Origin: JAJDNH01 sp964552395
GTDB taxonomy: Bacteria; Acidobacteriota; Thermoanaerobaculia; Thermoanaerobaculales; Sulfomarinibacteraceae
DNA length: 64,000 bases
NCBI GenBank assembly: GCA_964552395.1
Contig: CAZKGM010000006.1
Span: 62,001 to 126,000, forward strand
Direction: 5' to 3'
Within the stretch, counting starts at the first letter, position 1; each line of letters begins with the position of its first letter. The position numbers and the translations under genes are program-made. Positions 7,730 through 16,599 of the stretch are shown here, piece after piece. The notes below the pieces were generated by a model that worked only from the letters and a program-made list of their open reading frames with translations, was not told the origin of the DNA and ran no database searches.

Positions 7730-9163
7730 ATGGAACGATCGGAAGCGCGGCGGAGAACGAAGATCGTGGCGACGCTGGGGCCGGCAACGGCATCGGCGGA
7801 GGGAGTGGCGGCACTCGTCGAGGCGGGCGTTGACGTGGTGCGCCTCAACTTCTCGCACGGGGAGCGCGATGAGCACCGGGCGACCATTGTCCGGGTGCGC
7901 GAGGCTGCGGCGAGAGTGGGTCGGGAGGTCGGCGTCCTCCAGGATCTCGGAGGCCCCAAGATCCGCCTCGGGCGGCTGCCCGAGGAGGGCGTGGAGCTGA
8001 CACGGGGGGAACGCGTGCTGCTGGCCGCCGACTCCCATCCCGATGCCGGCGCGCTGCCGGTCAGCTACCCCTATCTGGCGGAGGATGTCGCGCCCGGCGA
8101 CCCGATTCTGCTGGCCGACGGCCTCGTCGAGCTCAGGGTCATCGAGCGCCGTGCGGAAGCCCTCGTGTGCGAGGTCGTGGTCGGCGGCAGCCTGTCCTCC
8201 CACAAGGGCGTCAACCTTCCCGGCACACGGCTCCGGGTGCCGGCGTTCACCGACAAGGACCGGCTCGACCTCGAGGTCGGGCTGGCCGAGGGTGTGGACT
8301 TCGTGGCGCTATCGTTCGTGCGCAGCGAGCACGACCTCGATCCGGTCCTCCAGCGGCTCGCAAGTGCCCCGGTCAGGCCGATGCTGATTGCCAAGATCGA
8401 GAAGCCGCAGGCTGTGGAACGGTTGCAGGAGATCCTTGAGCGCGTTGACGGCGTGATGGTGGCGCGCGGCGACCTCGGGGTCGAGGTGCCGGTAGAGCAG
8501 GTGCCGCTGATCCAGAAACGGATCATCCACGCCGCGGTAGCGTGCGCAAAGCCGGTGATCACCGCGACACAGATGCTGCGCTCGATGGTCGACAACCCCC
8601 GCCCCACCCGCGCGGAGGCCTCCGACGTGGCCAATGCCGTGCTCGACGGCACCGATGCCGTCATGCTGTCGGAGGAGACCGCCGTCGGCGCCTACCCGGT
8701 GGAAGCGGTGCGTATTCTCGACCGCGTCGCGCGCGCCGTTGAACCGGCGCTCGATTACGCCGGCTTCCTGGCACGGCTCAAGGAGGCGCCTCTGCGGCTC
8801 ACGAACGAGGCGATCGGGCACGCGGCCTGCTGGCTCGCGCGCGATGTCGGCGCACGGGCGATCGTAGCCTCGACCGTGTCAGGAACCACGGCGCGACTGG
8901 TGGCGCGCTTCCGGCCGGCGACGCCTGTGGTCGGTCTCACCCCGCATCCATCGGTGGAGCGCCAGCTGGCGCTCTCGTGGGGCGTCATCCCCGGGCACGT
9001 TGACGAGTTCGCCGGCACCGACGAGATGTTCGAGCTGGCTCGACGCTGGGCGGTGGACCACGGGCTTGCCAGCGCCGGCGACCGCATCATCGTCACCGCC
9101 GGTGTCCCGATCAATGAGCCGGGCACGACCAACGTCCTGCGGGTGCTGGAGGTCGGGGAGTAG
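7730..9163 (+). CDS. pyk: Pyruvate kinase
   Basis: Converts phosphoenolpyruvate and ADP to pyruvate and ATP in the last step of glycolysis. The 477 residues show all parts: RRRTKIVATLGPA start, RLNFSHG, DLGGPKIR, the B domain, FVALSFVRS, catalytic IAKIEKPQA (Lys), MVARGDLGVEVP (Mg-binding), ATQML, AEASDVANAVLDGTDAVMLS, and a PK_C effector domain. Two ATGs are adjacent (7727, 7730); the second has better spacing from AGGAGG. It stands upstream of two genes with their own -10 boxes. Confidence 0.97.
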   Translation: MERSEARRRTKIVATLGPATASAEGVAALVEAGVDVVRLNFSHGERDEHRATIVRVREAAARVGREVGVLQDLGGPKIRLGRLPEEGVELTRGERVLLAADSHPDAGALPVSYPYLAEDVAPGDPILLADGLVELRVIERRAEALVCEVVVGGSLSSHKGVNLPGTRLRVPAFTDKDRLDLEVGLAEGVDFVALSFVRSEHDLDPVLQRLASAPVRPMLIAKIEKPQAVERLQEILERVDGVMVARGDLGVEVPVEQVPLIQKRIIHAAVACAKPVITATQMLRSMVDNPRPTRAEASDVANAVLDGTDAVMLSEETAVGAYPVEAVRILDRVARAVEPALDYAGFLARLKEAPLRLTNEAIGHAACWLARDVGARAIVASTVSGTTARLVARFRPATPVVGLTPHPSVERQLALSWGVIPGHVDEFAGTDEMFELARRWAVDHGLASAGDRIIVTAGVPINEPGTTNVLRVLEVGE

Positions 9164-9199
9164 CTCACCAAGCGGGCGAGAACAGGAGCTCAACGCGGG

Positions 9200-9205
9200 T
9201 ACACT
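9200..9205 (+). promoter_or_regulatory. -10 box TACACT of a likely leaderless transcript
   Basis: TACACT is preceded by GGG and followed by exactly six bases and then the GTG start at 9212. Transcription normally begins about 7 nt after the hexamer, so the start codon would be the first bases of the mRNA. No ribosome binding site is present. The same layout recurs at 9937. Confidence 0.5.
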
Positions 9206-9211
9206 GTCCCC

Positions 9212-9877
9212 GTGGGCAAGGACGAGCAGGAGCTGGAGTACTACCGCGCGGTTGAGGATCTCTTTGCCGAGCTACGAGGCGTTCCTCACACCCTGTCACC
9301 AAAGGACTTTCAGCTGCTGCGCACCTGGTGGCGGGACGGAGTTGCGCTGGCGGCCGTGGTGTCCGGCGTTACCGAGGTCTTCGCCCGCCGCCGCGAGCGC
9401 GGCGAGGCCGACCCCGTCGTCAGCCTCGGCTACTGCCGGCATGCGGTCAAGCGCCAGGCCGCGCACGTCGCCGAGATGCGCGTCGGCACCGCCACCGACC
9501 AAGAGGCCGGAGCCGACGAGCAGGTCCGGGCCGAGGTCACGCGACTGGATGAGTTGCTGGCGCGGGCGGAGTCGATGCAGCGCAGTGAGCGTCCCGCCGT
9601 AGCGAAAGTCATTGCGCTGGCTCGGCGGCAGCTCACAGCCGCCATCGAGTTGCCCGTCTCCGAGGTTGATGCCTACCTCTTCGCTCTCGAGACCACCCTT
9701 CTCGAAGGTTGCTACCACGCTCTGGCCCACGACGAGATGATCGAGCTCGATCGAGGGTGCCGCAAGGTCGCTGAGTCGGCGGCAGGCGACGACGCCGCCG
9801 CCGAGCGCGTGTCGCGCACACACCGCGACCGCGAGATCCGGCGCCGCCTCGGTTTGCCGCGTCTCGAGCTGGCGTGA
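9212..9877 (+). CDS. Conserved-looking hypothetical protein, all-helical
   Basis: A 221-residue, highly charged, helix-rich cytosolic protein with no membrane segment or known motif. The N-terminal part (EYYRAVEDLFAELRG, LSPKDFQLLRTWWRDGV, VSGVTEVFARRRERGE) looks like a small helical domain that I recall from acidobacterial and myxobacterial hypotheticals, but I cannot name it. The C-terminus is Arg-rich (REIRRRLGLPRL). The start GTG lacks any ribosome binding site but sits 6 nt after a TACACT box, suggesting a leaderless mRNA. It lies between pyk and an rRNA/tRNA methyltransferase. Confidence 0.7.
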   Translation: MGKDEQELEYYRAVEDLFAELRGVPHTLSPKDFQLLRTWWRDGVALAAVVSGVTEVFARRRERGEADPVVSLGYCRHAVKRQAAHVAEMRVGTATDQEAGADEQVRAEVTRLDELLARAESMQRSERPAVAKVIALARRQLTAAIELPVSEVDAYLFALETTLLEGCYHALAHDEMIELDRGCRKVAESAAGDDAAAERVSRTHRDREIRRRLGLPRLELA

Positions 9878-9936
9878 GCCAGCGAGTCGTGCTCCTTCAC
9901 CCGGCATGACGGAGGCGTCGGTGCTCGAGCGCCGGG

Positions 9937-9942
9937 TACACT
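9937..9942 (+). promoter_or_regulatory. -10 box TACACT of a likely leaderless transcript
   Basis: GGGTACACTG again, with six bases between the hexamer and ATG 9949 and no ribosome binding site. It is identical in sequence and spacing to the box at 9200. Confidence 0.5.
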
Positions 9943-9948
9943 GAGACG

Positions 9949-11256
9949 ATGGAGGGGACACCCAACCACTCCGGCGCACGAGCGGAGCGCGGCCGCATCC
10001 GGCTCACGACCGGACGGCTCGTGGGCGGCGGTGTCGCACTCGCGCATTCCGGGGGCGCCACCTGGATGATCGCCGGAGCGCTGCCGGGCGAAGAGATCGA
10101 GGCGGAGTACGTGATCGAGCGTGCCGGGGTCGTGCATGGGCGAACGCTCGAGGTCGTGGCGGGCCAGCACGCAGCACGGATGCGCGAGCCGTGCCCGCAC
10201 GCCGTTAACTGCGGCGGCTGTGACTGGCCACACGTCGATCCGGAGGCAGGAGCCACCTTGAAGGCGGCGGTGGCGGCAGGAGCGGCGCGAGCCTCGCGGG
10301 ACCTCGCCGCACGCCTTGCGCAGGCGCCGGTCAAGTTCTCTCCCCTCTCCTACCGACTTCGTTCACGCCTCCACTGGGACCCATGGTCCGGTCATCTCGG
10401 CTTCTACCGCCATCGAACCTGGCAGGTGGTCGAGATCTCGGGCTGCCGGATCACCTCACCGCGGCTGACTCAGGCACTCCCCGTCCTCGAGCAGGTGCTA
10501 GCCGTGAGCTGTCCCGAAGCGGCCGACCTCGAGTGGTTGGAGGACCTGCAGGGCACGATGGCTGTTGCGGCGTTGCGGCCGGCACGACCAGGACCGTCCG
10601 TGATCGACCCGGTGAAGGTGCCTGACAGACAGGCCGTCGCAGGCACTGTGGACGGCTTCCATGTCCTGACACGGTCGGGCAGCCTTCGGCCGGCCTGGGG
10701 CGTCCGGGCCGTGACAATGGACCTGCCGATACCGCTTTCGGTGCCGGTTGGGGCGTTCTTTCAGGGAAACCGTCACCTCGTGCCGTGGCTCTTCCAGCGG
10801 GTCGCAGAGCTGGCCGGCGACCAGCCGCTCCCCGCCTGGGACCTGCACGCAGGGGTTGGATTCCTGGCCGCGGCGGCACTCACGGCGGCGTCGCGAGAGC
10901 TGACCCTGGTCGAGCCTTTTCGCCCTGCGGCTCGCGCCGCCGCAACGAACCTCCCCGACGCGCGGGTCATCATTGGCCGTACCGCCGAGGCCTACCTGGC
11001 GCGCCATCCCGCGTTGCCCCGTCATGCCGTGGCTCTCACCGACCCGCCGCGCGCTGGTCTTTCTCGCGAGCTCCGGCGTCAGCTGGCCGCCTGGCACCCC
11101 GGGCGGATCGTCATGCTTGCGTGCGACCCGGCAACCTGGGCACGTGATGCCGCCGTCCTGCTCGAGCATGGCTATCGACTTGCTCACCTCGAGCTCGTCG
11201 ACCTCTTCCCCTCCACCCACCACATCGAGATCCTGGCGGTACTGGAGGCCCAGTGA
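9949..11256 (+). CDS. Class I SAM-dependent RNA (uracil-5-) methyltransferase, RlmD/TrmA family
   Basis: A 435-residue enzyme of the family that methylates C5 of uridine in rRNA or tRNA. An N-terminal TRAM-like domain is followed by Fe-S cysteines CPHAVNCGGC, with a fourth likely in ISGC. The SAM motif is DLHAGVGFLA, then DPPRAGL, and the catalytic Cys is in MLACDPATWARD (usually S-C-N/D-P). Slight departures from the usual DLYCGVG and SCNP suggest a divergent member. Which RNA it modifies cannot be decided. It overlaps the comEC start by 4 nt (GTGA), forming the head of a six-gene run to the Crp regulator. Confidence 0.85.
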   Translation: MEGTPNHSGARAERGRIRLTTGRLVGGGVALAHSGGATWMIAGALPGEEIEAEYVIERAGVVHGRTLEVVAGQHAARMREPCPHAVNCGGCDWPHVDPEAGATLKAAVAAGAARASRDLAARLAQAPVKFSPLSYRLRSRLHWDPWSGHLGFYRHRTWQVVEISGCRITSPRLTQALPVLEQVLAVSCPEAADLEWLEDLQGTMAVAALRPARPGPSVIDPVKVPDRQAVAGTVDGFHVLTRSGSLRPAWGVRAVTMDLPIPLSVPVGAFFQGNRHLVPWLFQRVAELAGDQPLPAWDLHAGVGFLAAAALTAASRELTLVEPFRPAARAAATNLPDARVIIGRTAEAYLARHPALPRHAVALTDPPRAGLSRELRRQLAAWHPGRIVMLACDPATWARDAAVLLEHGYRLAHLELVDLFPSTHHIEILAVLEAQ

Positions 11257-13514
11257 CACGCGATGCGGATGCGCTGCGGCCGCTCTGGTGGCTCACGACC
11301 GGAATCGTCCTTGCCGCAGCCGGCGGCTTCCTCTGCGTGGACACCGGCCCTTCCTGGCTACGGTGGCTGCTCCTCGGCTTGGCCGGCGCGGCGGCGTGGG
11401 CGGCGCTGGGTCGCCGCCACGGTCGCGGGGCGGCCGCCCTCTGGCTTTCTGTCGGCCTCGCAGCGGGCGGTTTCAGCAGCCTCACACACCGAGCCGGAAC
11501 CATCGACGCGGCGCGCAGGCTCGCCACGCTCGACAACGCCGCGGTCCGCGTCAAAGCGACCGTGACCACGGGATGGACCTCCGCACGTTGGGGACACCGC
11601 ACACATGTCGTCGTCCGTGAGGCGCACCACAGCGGGCATGGGGTGGCACTACCACACTCGTGCATCGTTGAGGTCCGTGGCGGCGGAGCGACGGCCGGTC
11701 TCCCCCCACCGGGAAGCACGTTCGCGACGCTGGCATTGCTCCACGGCCCTACCAGTGCACCGGTGCTGGTCGTGGCCTCTCGTCGCCTGCTGCGACAAAC
11801 CGCCCCCCCACATGGTCTTCACCGGCTCCGCCAGCACCTGGTCCAGAGACTGCTCAAGGCCGCGGGCACCAATGTGGACCGCATCCGCGCCGCCGAGCTC
11901 GCGTCTGCCCTGGCGCTCGGACGCCGCGACATGATCCCGAGGGCCCGTCGCGACCTGTGGCGACGATCCGGGCTTGCCCACCTGCTGGCGGTGAGCGGGC
12001 TCCACGTCGGTCTCGCTGCGGGTGCGGTCTGGCTGATCGCCATCCTGTGCGGCGCTCTGCCCACGACCTCGCGCCTCCTCGTTCTCGCTACCGTACCCGC
12101 CTATGCCCTGCTCGCTGGAGCGTCCCCGTCTGCATTTCGAGCCGCTCTGATGGTCGTCGCCTATGTCGGCGCCCGCCTTGCCGGCCGTGCCATCCTGCCA
12201 ATGGCGGCGGTGCTGCTGGCCGCATCCGCGATGGTATTGGCGGCCCCCGCTCTGATCGCCGACGCCGGCTTCCAACTGACGGTCGGAATCACGGCGGCCC
12301 TGGTCCGGTGGGTACCGCCGCTCGTCGATCATGTTCCGGGACCGAGGTGGCTCGCCGGAGCGCTGTCTGTGCCGCTGGTGGCCCAGCTGGCCGCTGCGCC
12401 GATCCTCGCGTGGCACTTCCGCGCGGCGATTCCTGGCGCCGTCCTCAGCAACATGCTGGCGCCGCTACTGCTGACTCCGACCCTGGCGCTGGCGCTCGTT
12501 TCCGCCCTGTCGGCGAGCGTCTGGCCCGCCGCCGCAGGGATTGCCCTCGGTGCTCTCCACCTCTGCTCGACAGCACTGCTGGCCTGCGGAGCCATCGCTC
12601 GCAGTCGCCTCATCACGACACCGAGCCTACCTCTGCTGATGGTGGTACTGCTTGTCGTTGCGGCGCTCGCCGCCCTGCGGCCTGGACGCCTGGGGCGCGC
12701 CGGCGCCGTCACCTGGCTCGCACTGCTGCTGACCGGCGCCGCCTGGTGGAGCTTGCAGCCGGGTCCGGCGCGGAACGAAGTCTCCGTGCTTCCCGTTGCG
12801 GACGGCTTGGCAGCACTGCTGCCCAGCCGTGGGGCACCGCTCCTGGTCGACGGCGGGCGGTGGCGTTCGCAGGCCGCTGAGCTCCTGGCCGACCGTGGGG
12901 TGCACAGGCTGGAGCTTGTCATTGCCAGCCACACCGACGAGGACCACATCGGCGGCCTGACACAGGTTCTGGAAACGCTACCGGTCGGGCGCCTGCTGCT
13001 ACCGGAGTGGATGCGCTCGAGCATCGAGGCCGTACCGCTGTTACGCGTGGCACGCCGGCATGGAGTTCGCGTCGTGCCGCTCGCACGCGGTCTCGTGGTG
13101 ACCGCGGCCGGCGACAGTCTCGAGGTCCTGTGGCCGCCGGCACCAGCCCCTCCGCTTCACGAAAACGACCGCTCGCTGGTTGGAGTTCTCTCCGTCGACG
13201 GCGGCCGCGTACTGCTGACCTCGGACATCTCGACGGTCGTCGAGCGACGTTTGCTGGCAACGCCGTCGGCTCTCAAGGCAGAGGTGCTGGTCGTTCCCCA
13301 TCATGGGAGTGGGGGCTCGAGCTCGTCGGCCTTCCTGCGCGCGGTCTCACCGCGCGTGGCCCTGATACCGGCAGCGCCGTTGAACACCCACCATCACCCG
13401 AGCCGCCGAGTCTTGCAGAGGCTGGCGCAGCTGGGTATCCCCTTTCGCTTTCCCGCCCGCGACGGCTGGTGCGCCGCGGTCTGGGACGGAAGACGCTGGC
13501 GGCCGAGGCCGTGA
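11253..13514 (+). CDS. comEC: ComEC/Rec2-type DNA uptake channel with MBL domain
   Basis: A 753-residue membrane protein. It has N-terminal membrane helices, a beta-rich periplasmic (OB-like) section, then the Competence domain with GLAHLLAVSGLHVGL and GASPSAFRAALM, and a cytosolic C-terminal metallo-beta-lactamase domain with ASHTDEDHIGG and VPHHGSGGSSS. The family carries single-stranded DNA across the inner membrane in natural transformation. The start GTG at 11253 overlaps the previous stop. It is also coupled to miaA, an arrangement without an obvious functional meaning. The three-domain layout is complete, so the gene looks intact. Confidence 0.95.
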   Translation: MTRDADALRPLWWLTTGIVLAAAGGFLCVDTGPSWLRWLLLGLAGAAAWAALGRRHGRGAAALWLSVGLAAGGFSSLTHRAGTIDAARRLATLDNAAVRVKATVTTGWTSARWGHRTHVVVREAHHSGHGVALPHSCIVEVRGGGATAGLPPPGSTFATLALLHGPTSAPVLVVASRRLLRQTAPPHGLHRLRQHLVQRLLKAAGTNVDRIRAAELASALALGRRDMIPRARRDLWRRSGLAHLLAVSGLHVGLAAGAVWLIAILCGALPTTSRLLVLATVPAYALLAGASPSAFRAALMVVAYVGARLAGRAILPMAAVLLAASAMVLAAPALIADAGFQLTVGITAALVRWVPPLVDHVPGPRWLAGALSVPLVAQLAAAPILAWHFRAAIPGAVLSNMLAPLLLTPTLALALVSALSASVWPAAAGIALGALHLCSTALLACGAIARSRLITTPSLPLLMVVLLVVAALAALRPGRLGRAGAVTWLALLLTGAAWWSLQPGPARNEVSVLPVADGLAALLPSRGAPLLVDGGRWRSQAAELLADRGVHRLELVIASHTDEDHIGGLTQVLETLPVGRLLLPEWMRSSIEAVPLLRVARRHGVRVVPLARGLVVTAAGDSLEVLWPPAPAPPLHENDRSLVGVLSVDGGRVLLTSDISTVVERRLLATPSALKAEVLVVPHHGSGGSSSSAFLRAVSPRVALIPAAPLNTHHHPSRRVLQRLAQLGIPFRFPARDGWCAAVWDGRRWRPRP

Positions 13515-14449
13515 CGAGGCCTCTCCTGGTGGTCGCTGGACCGACGGCATCCGGGAAGTCCGCTCTCGGGCTCGCCGCGGCCGAAGCATTGGGAGGCGAG
13601 ATCGTGTCCGCTGACGCGTTTGCCGTCTACCGCGGCCTCGACATCGGCACTGACAAGCCGCGGCCCGAGGACCGCCGCCGAATCCGACATCACCTCGTGG
13701 ACATCGTGGAGCCGACTGCACGCTTCTCGGCGGGAGACTTCGGACGGGCTGCCGACGCCGCGATCGCCGATATTTCGGCACGCGATGCAACGGCGGTGGT
13801 GGCCGGAGGAACCCACTTCTACCTGCGTGCCCTCCTGTTCGGTCTGTTCGACGGTCCCCCCCGGGACCCTACCGTACGAGCTCGGCTGCAGCAGGAGTGG
13901 GAGATGGACCCAGGCGCCCTGCGGCAACAGCTGCAAGAGATCGACCCCGCCTCAGCCGAGCGGATCGCTGCTCGCGATCAGCAGCGGATTCTTCGCGCTC
14001 TCGAGGTGTTCGAGCTTACCGGCGTGCCGCTGACGACACACTGGCAACGCCAGCGACAGCAGCTTCGCTACCGGCCTTTGCTCACTGCGCCCCGACGCGA
14101 CCGGACCGATCTCTATGCTAGAATCGAGGCGCGCGTGGACATGATGTTTTCTGAGGGGCTGGTGGATGAGGTTCGCGGGTTGTTGTCTGCGGGCGTGCCT
14201 CCCCGGGCTCACGCCTTCAAGGCGATAGGGTATGGCGAGGTGGTCGGATATGTCCGTGGACACTGGGATCTGGACACCGCAGTGGCCCGCACCAAGCACG
14301 CCAGCCGCCTGCTTGCAAAACGTCAGCTGTCCTGGCTACGTCACCTTCGTGAAGGCCACCTCCACTGGGTCGCTCCGGTCGAGGCCGGCGGAACGAAGGA
14401 TTTAATTCATCTTTGGCATCGACATCTCGAGGAAGGCGGAGTGTCATGA
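13511..14449 (+). CDS. miaA: tRNA dimethylallyltransferase
   Basis: A 312-residue enzyme that adds a dimethylallyl group to A37 of tRNAs reading UNN codons. The P-loop is VVAGPTASGKS, followed by IVSADAFAVYRGLDIGTDKP, HHLVDIVEP, VVAGGTHFYLRALLFG and the later AFKAIGYGEVVGY and RLLAKRQLSWLR. The true start is GTG 13511, overlapping comEC by GTGA; the frame is open much further upstream, but that part is the comEC gene read in another frame. It is directly followed by hfq (ATGA overlap), the common miaA-hfq pairing. Confidence 0.97.
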   Translation: MTRPLLVVAGPTASGKSALGLAAAEALGGEIVSADAFAVYRGLDIGTDKPRPEDRRRIRHHLVDIVEPTARFSAGDFGRAADAAIADISARDATAVVAGGTHFYLRALLFGLFDGPPRDPTVRARLQQEWEMDPGALRQQLQEIDPASAERIAARDQQRILRALEVFELTGVPLTTHWQRQRQQLRYRPLLTAPRRDRTDLYARIEARVDMMFSEGLVDEVRGLLSAGVPPRAHAFKAIGYGEVVGYVRGHWDLDTAVARTKHASRLLAKRQLSWLRHLREGHLHWVAPVEAGGTKDLIHLWHRHLEEGGVS

Positions 14450-14697
14450 ACAAGCCGGGAAGCGCGACAATCAACATTCAAGACCCTTTCTTCTATCAGC
14501 TGCGCAAGGAAGCGCGCACGGTCCACGTCTACCTCGTCAACGGCAAGCGCCTGACGGGCGTTCTGCGTCGCTTCGACCGGTTCGCGATCGTGATCGAGAA
14601 CCGAGGCAACGAGCAGCTTGTCTACAAGCACGCGATCGCCAGCCTCGCGCCTGCGGGTGCGTTCGCCGAGCCGCAGCCGAATGAGGATCGGTCGTAA
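14446..14697 (+). CDS. hfq: RNA chaperone Hfq
   Basis: An 83-residue Sm-fold protein that forms hexameric rings and helps small RNAs pair with mRNAs. Sm1 reads QDPFFYQLRKEARTVHVYLVNG and onward; Sm2 is the hallmark YKHAIASL. The usual 'FDxF' segment is RRFDRFAIVIEN. ATG 14446 overlaps the miaA stop. The C-terminal tail is short. Its presence means Hfq-dependent small RNA regulation is likely in this organism. Confidence 0.97.
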   Translation: MNKPGSATINIQDPFFYQLRKEARTVHVYLVNGKRLTGVLRRFDRFAIVIENRGNEQLVYKHAIASLAPAGAFAEPQPNEDRS

Positions 14698-15910
14698 CGC
14701 CGCGCTGGCGGCGGGCGCCAGCATTCTCCTGCTCGTTGTGGGGTGCGAGCCGCTCGGGCGGGCGCCGGCTCCGAGGGTGGTGGTCGACTTCCCGTCGCCG
14801 CTGTCCGGCCCGGGGCGTCCGCCGACCGACTCACGGACGACCCGTGTGTTGGCGCACGGATGGGACGCTCTTCTGTCCGGCCGTGTCGACGATGCAACCG
14901 TTGCGGCGGCGAAGGCCGGAGAGAATGACCCGGCGCGCCTGCTCGCCGCGCAGATCGCCCTGGTTCAGGAGCAAGACCCGTCAGACGAGCTCCGCGCCAT
15001 CGTCGCCCGCCACCCCGACTACGCGTCGGCTGTTCTCACGCTGTCGGTGGCACGGGAACGGGTCGATGACGAGAAAGCCTCGCTGGATGCGGCTCGCGAG
15101 GGCGCCCAGCTATGGGGCGCGCGACGTTGGCGGCAGCGGGTTGCGGACCTCGAGGACCGGTGGGTCGGGGAACGCCTGGCCTCTGGCCGGGAGGCGCTGG
15201 CGGCAGGAGATGCAGCGCGCACCCGCGAGCTGACGGCAGCGGTGCTCGGAGTCGAGCCAAATAGCCGCGAGGCTCGCCTGCTCGACGCCGAGGCGCTGAC
15301 CGCCACCGGCTCGCTCGAGGATGCGGAGCGTGAGCTGGAAGGGCTCGGGGACGATCCCGAGGCGCTTGTACTGCGTGGGGACATTGCTGAGAGAAGAGAA
15401 GACTGGGCGGCGGCGATGAACCTCTACGACCACCTCCCGCTGCATCATCCCAAGCGAGAAGAGCTCCTGGATCACGCACGTCGCCGCTGGCGCCTCGCCA
15501 ACATGCCACAGTACGTACAGGACGCGATCGCGTCTCCGGACCTCAACCGAGCACAGCTGGCAGTTCTGTTGGTGGCGCTGGCGCCCCAGGTCGAGGGCGT
15601 GCCTGCGAGCGCCTCTCCCCTGCTGACCGACATCGTGGAGCTCCCCGGGCACCGGGAGATCCTGGTCGCTGTCCGCGCCGGGCTGATCGACTCCGACGAG
15701 ATCGAGCACCTCTTCTTTCCAGACCGGGAGGTTGAGCCCGAAACCGTTCGCGAAGCGATCGACCGGCTCTGTCGGATCCTCGACAAGGCCGCACCGACCT
15801 GGTGTTCCGCCGGCGAGCCGGCGCCGGGATGCGTTCAGCTCGAGGAGCCGGTGACCGGACACCGCGTAAGTGATCTCGTGCTGCAGATCGTGGAAGGGGG
15901 TAACCGATGA
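14681..15910 (+). CDS. Lipoprotein with TPR-like repeats
   Basis: A 409-residue protein with a type II signal (lipobox VVGC, Cys about 19) and then about 380 residues of helix pairs rich in Ala, Arg and Glu. Several units look like degenerate tetratricopeptide repeats (for example AREALAAGDAARTRELTAAVLGV..., then RLLDAEALTATGSLEDAERELEGLG). It would sit on the periplasmic face of a membrane and act as a protein-interaction scaffold. It overlaps hfq by 17 nt and the crp-type gene by ATGA. No enzyme motif is seen. Confidence 0.75.
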   Translation: MRIGRNAALAAGASILLLVVGCEPLGRAPAPRVVVDFPSPLSGPGRPPTDSRTTRVLAHGWDALLSGRVDDATVAAAKAGENDPARLLAAQIALVQEQDPSDELRAIVARHPDYASAVLTLSVARERVDDEKASLDAAREGAQLWGARRWRQRVADLEDRWVGERLASGREALAAGDAARTRELTAAVLGVEPNSREARLLDAEALTATGSLEDAERELEGLGDDPEALVLRGDIAERREDWAAAMNLYDHLPLHHPKREELLDHARRRWRLANMPQYVQDAIASPDLNRAQLAVLLVALAPQVEGVPASASPLLTDIVELPGHREILVAVRAGLIDSDEIEHLFFPDREVEPETVREAIDRLCRILDKAAPTWCSAGEPAPGCVQLEEPVTGHRVSDLVLQIVEGGNR

Positions 15911-16578
15911 GTGAGCGCGCGGCCGAGCTGCTGTCGCGGATCGACCTCTTTTCCGAGCTGACGCCCGAGGAGCTCACGGCTGTGTCCCAGGTGGCCCAGG
16001 TTCACAAGCTTCCGCGCGACACCGTGGTGTTCAACACCGGGGATCCTGCGGATGCCGTCTACGTTGTGGCCAGCGGCAAGGTTAACATCGTGGTCACCAG
16101 CTCGGAAGGCAAGGAGCTCATCCTGGCGGTCCTCGGCGCCGGCCAGGTCTTCGGCGAGATGGGCCTGCTGGATTCCTCGCCCCGCTCGGCTGCGGTGACG
16201 ACCGCGACCGCGGTCGAGCTCCTGGTCATCAACCGCGACGAGTTCCACCGCATGTTGGACACCCAGCCACAGATCTCCCGCAAGCTGCTGACAATGCTGG
16301 CTCAAAGGTTGCGGCGCGCGAACTCGAAAATGGAGTCGCTCGCCTACATGGACGTGGCGGGCCGCCTGGCACGGTACTTCCTCGATCTGGCGCGGGACCA
16401 CGGGCAGGCGCTCGGCAACGGCTGGCTCGTCGTCCGCCGGCCGACCCACTCCGACATCGCGCACTCGATCGGCACCAGCCGCGAGACCGTGAGCCGCCTC
16501 ATCAACGACTTCGAGGACCGCCTCGGGATGGTCAACAAGGGCCGCTTCACCTACATCAGGGAAGAGATGGTCCGCTGA
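15907..16578 (+). CDS. Crp/Fnr-family transcriptional regulator
   Basis: A 223-residue regulator: N-terminal cyclic-nucleotide-binding beta barrel (about 10-120), dimer helix, and C-terminal winged helix. The phosphate-binding cassette FGEMGLLDSSPRSAAVTT has the Gly-Glu and Arg-Ser-Ala positions that bind cAMP in CRP. There are no N-terminal cysteines for an Fe-S cluster, so it is CRP-like rather than FNR-like. The recognition helix is GTSRETVSRLINDFE. It ends a run of coupled genes. A palindrome matching the CRP consensus occurs at 42032-42047. Confidence 0.93.
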   Translation: MSERAAELLSRIDLFSELTPEELTAVSQVAQVHKLPRDTVVFNTGDPADAVYVVASGKVNIVVTSSEGKELILAVLGAGQVFGEMGLLDSSPRSAAVTTATAVELLVINRDEFHRMLDTQPQISRKLLTMLAQRLRRANSKMESLAYMDVAGRLARYFLDLARDHGQALGNGWLVVRRPTHSDIAHSIGTSRETVSRLINDFEDRLGMVNKGRFTYIREEMVR

Positions 16579-16599
16579 TCCACGCGGTCTCTCTCGCGC

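Noticed and set aside
13007..13510. Upstream extension of miaA
   Set aside because: The extension lies inside comEC in another frame; the family start and the GTGA overlap place the true start at 13511.
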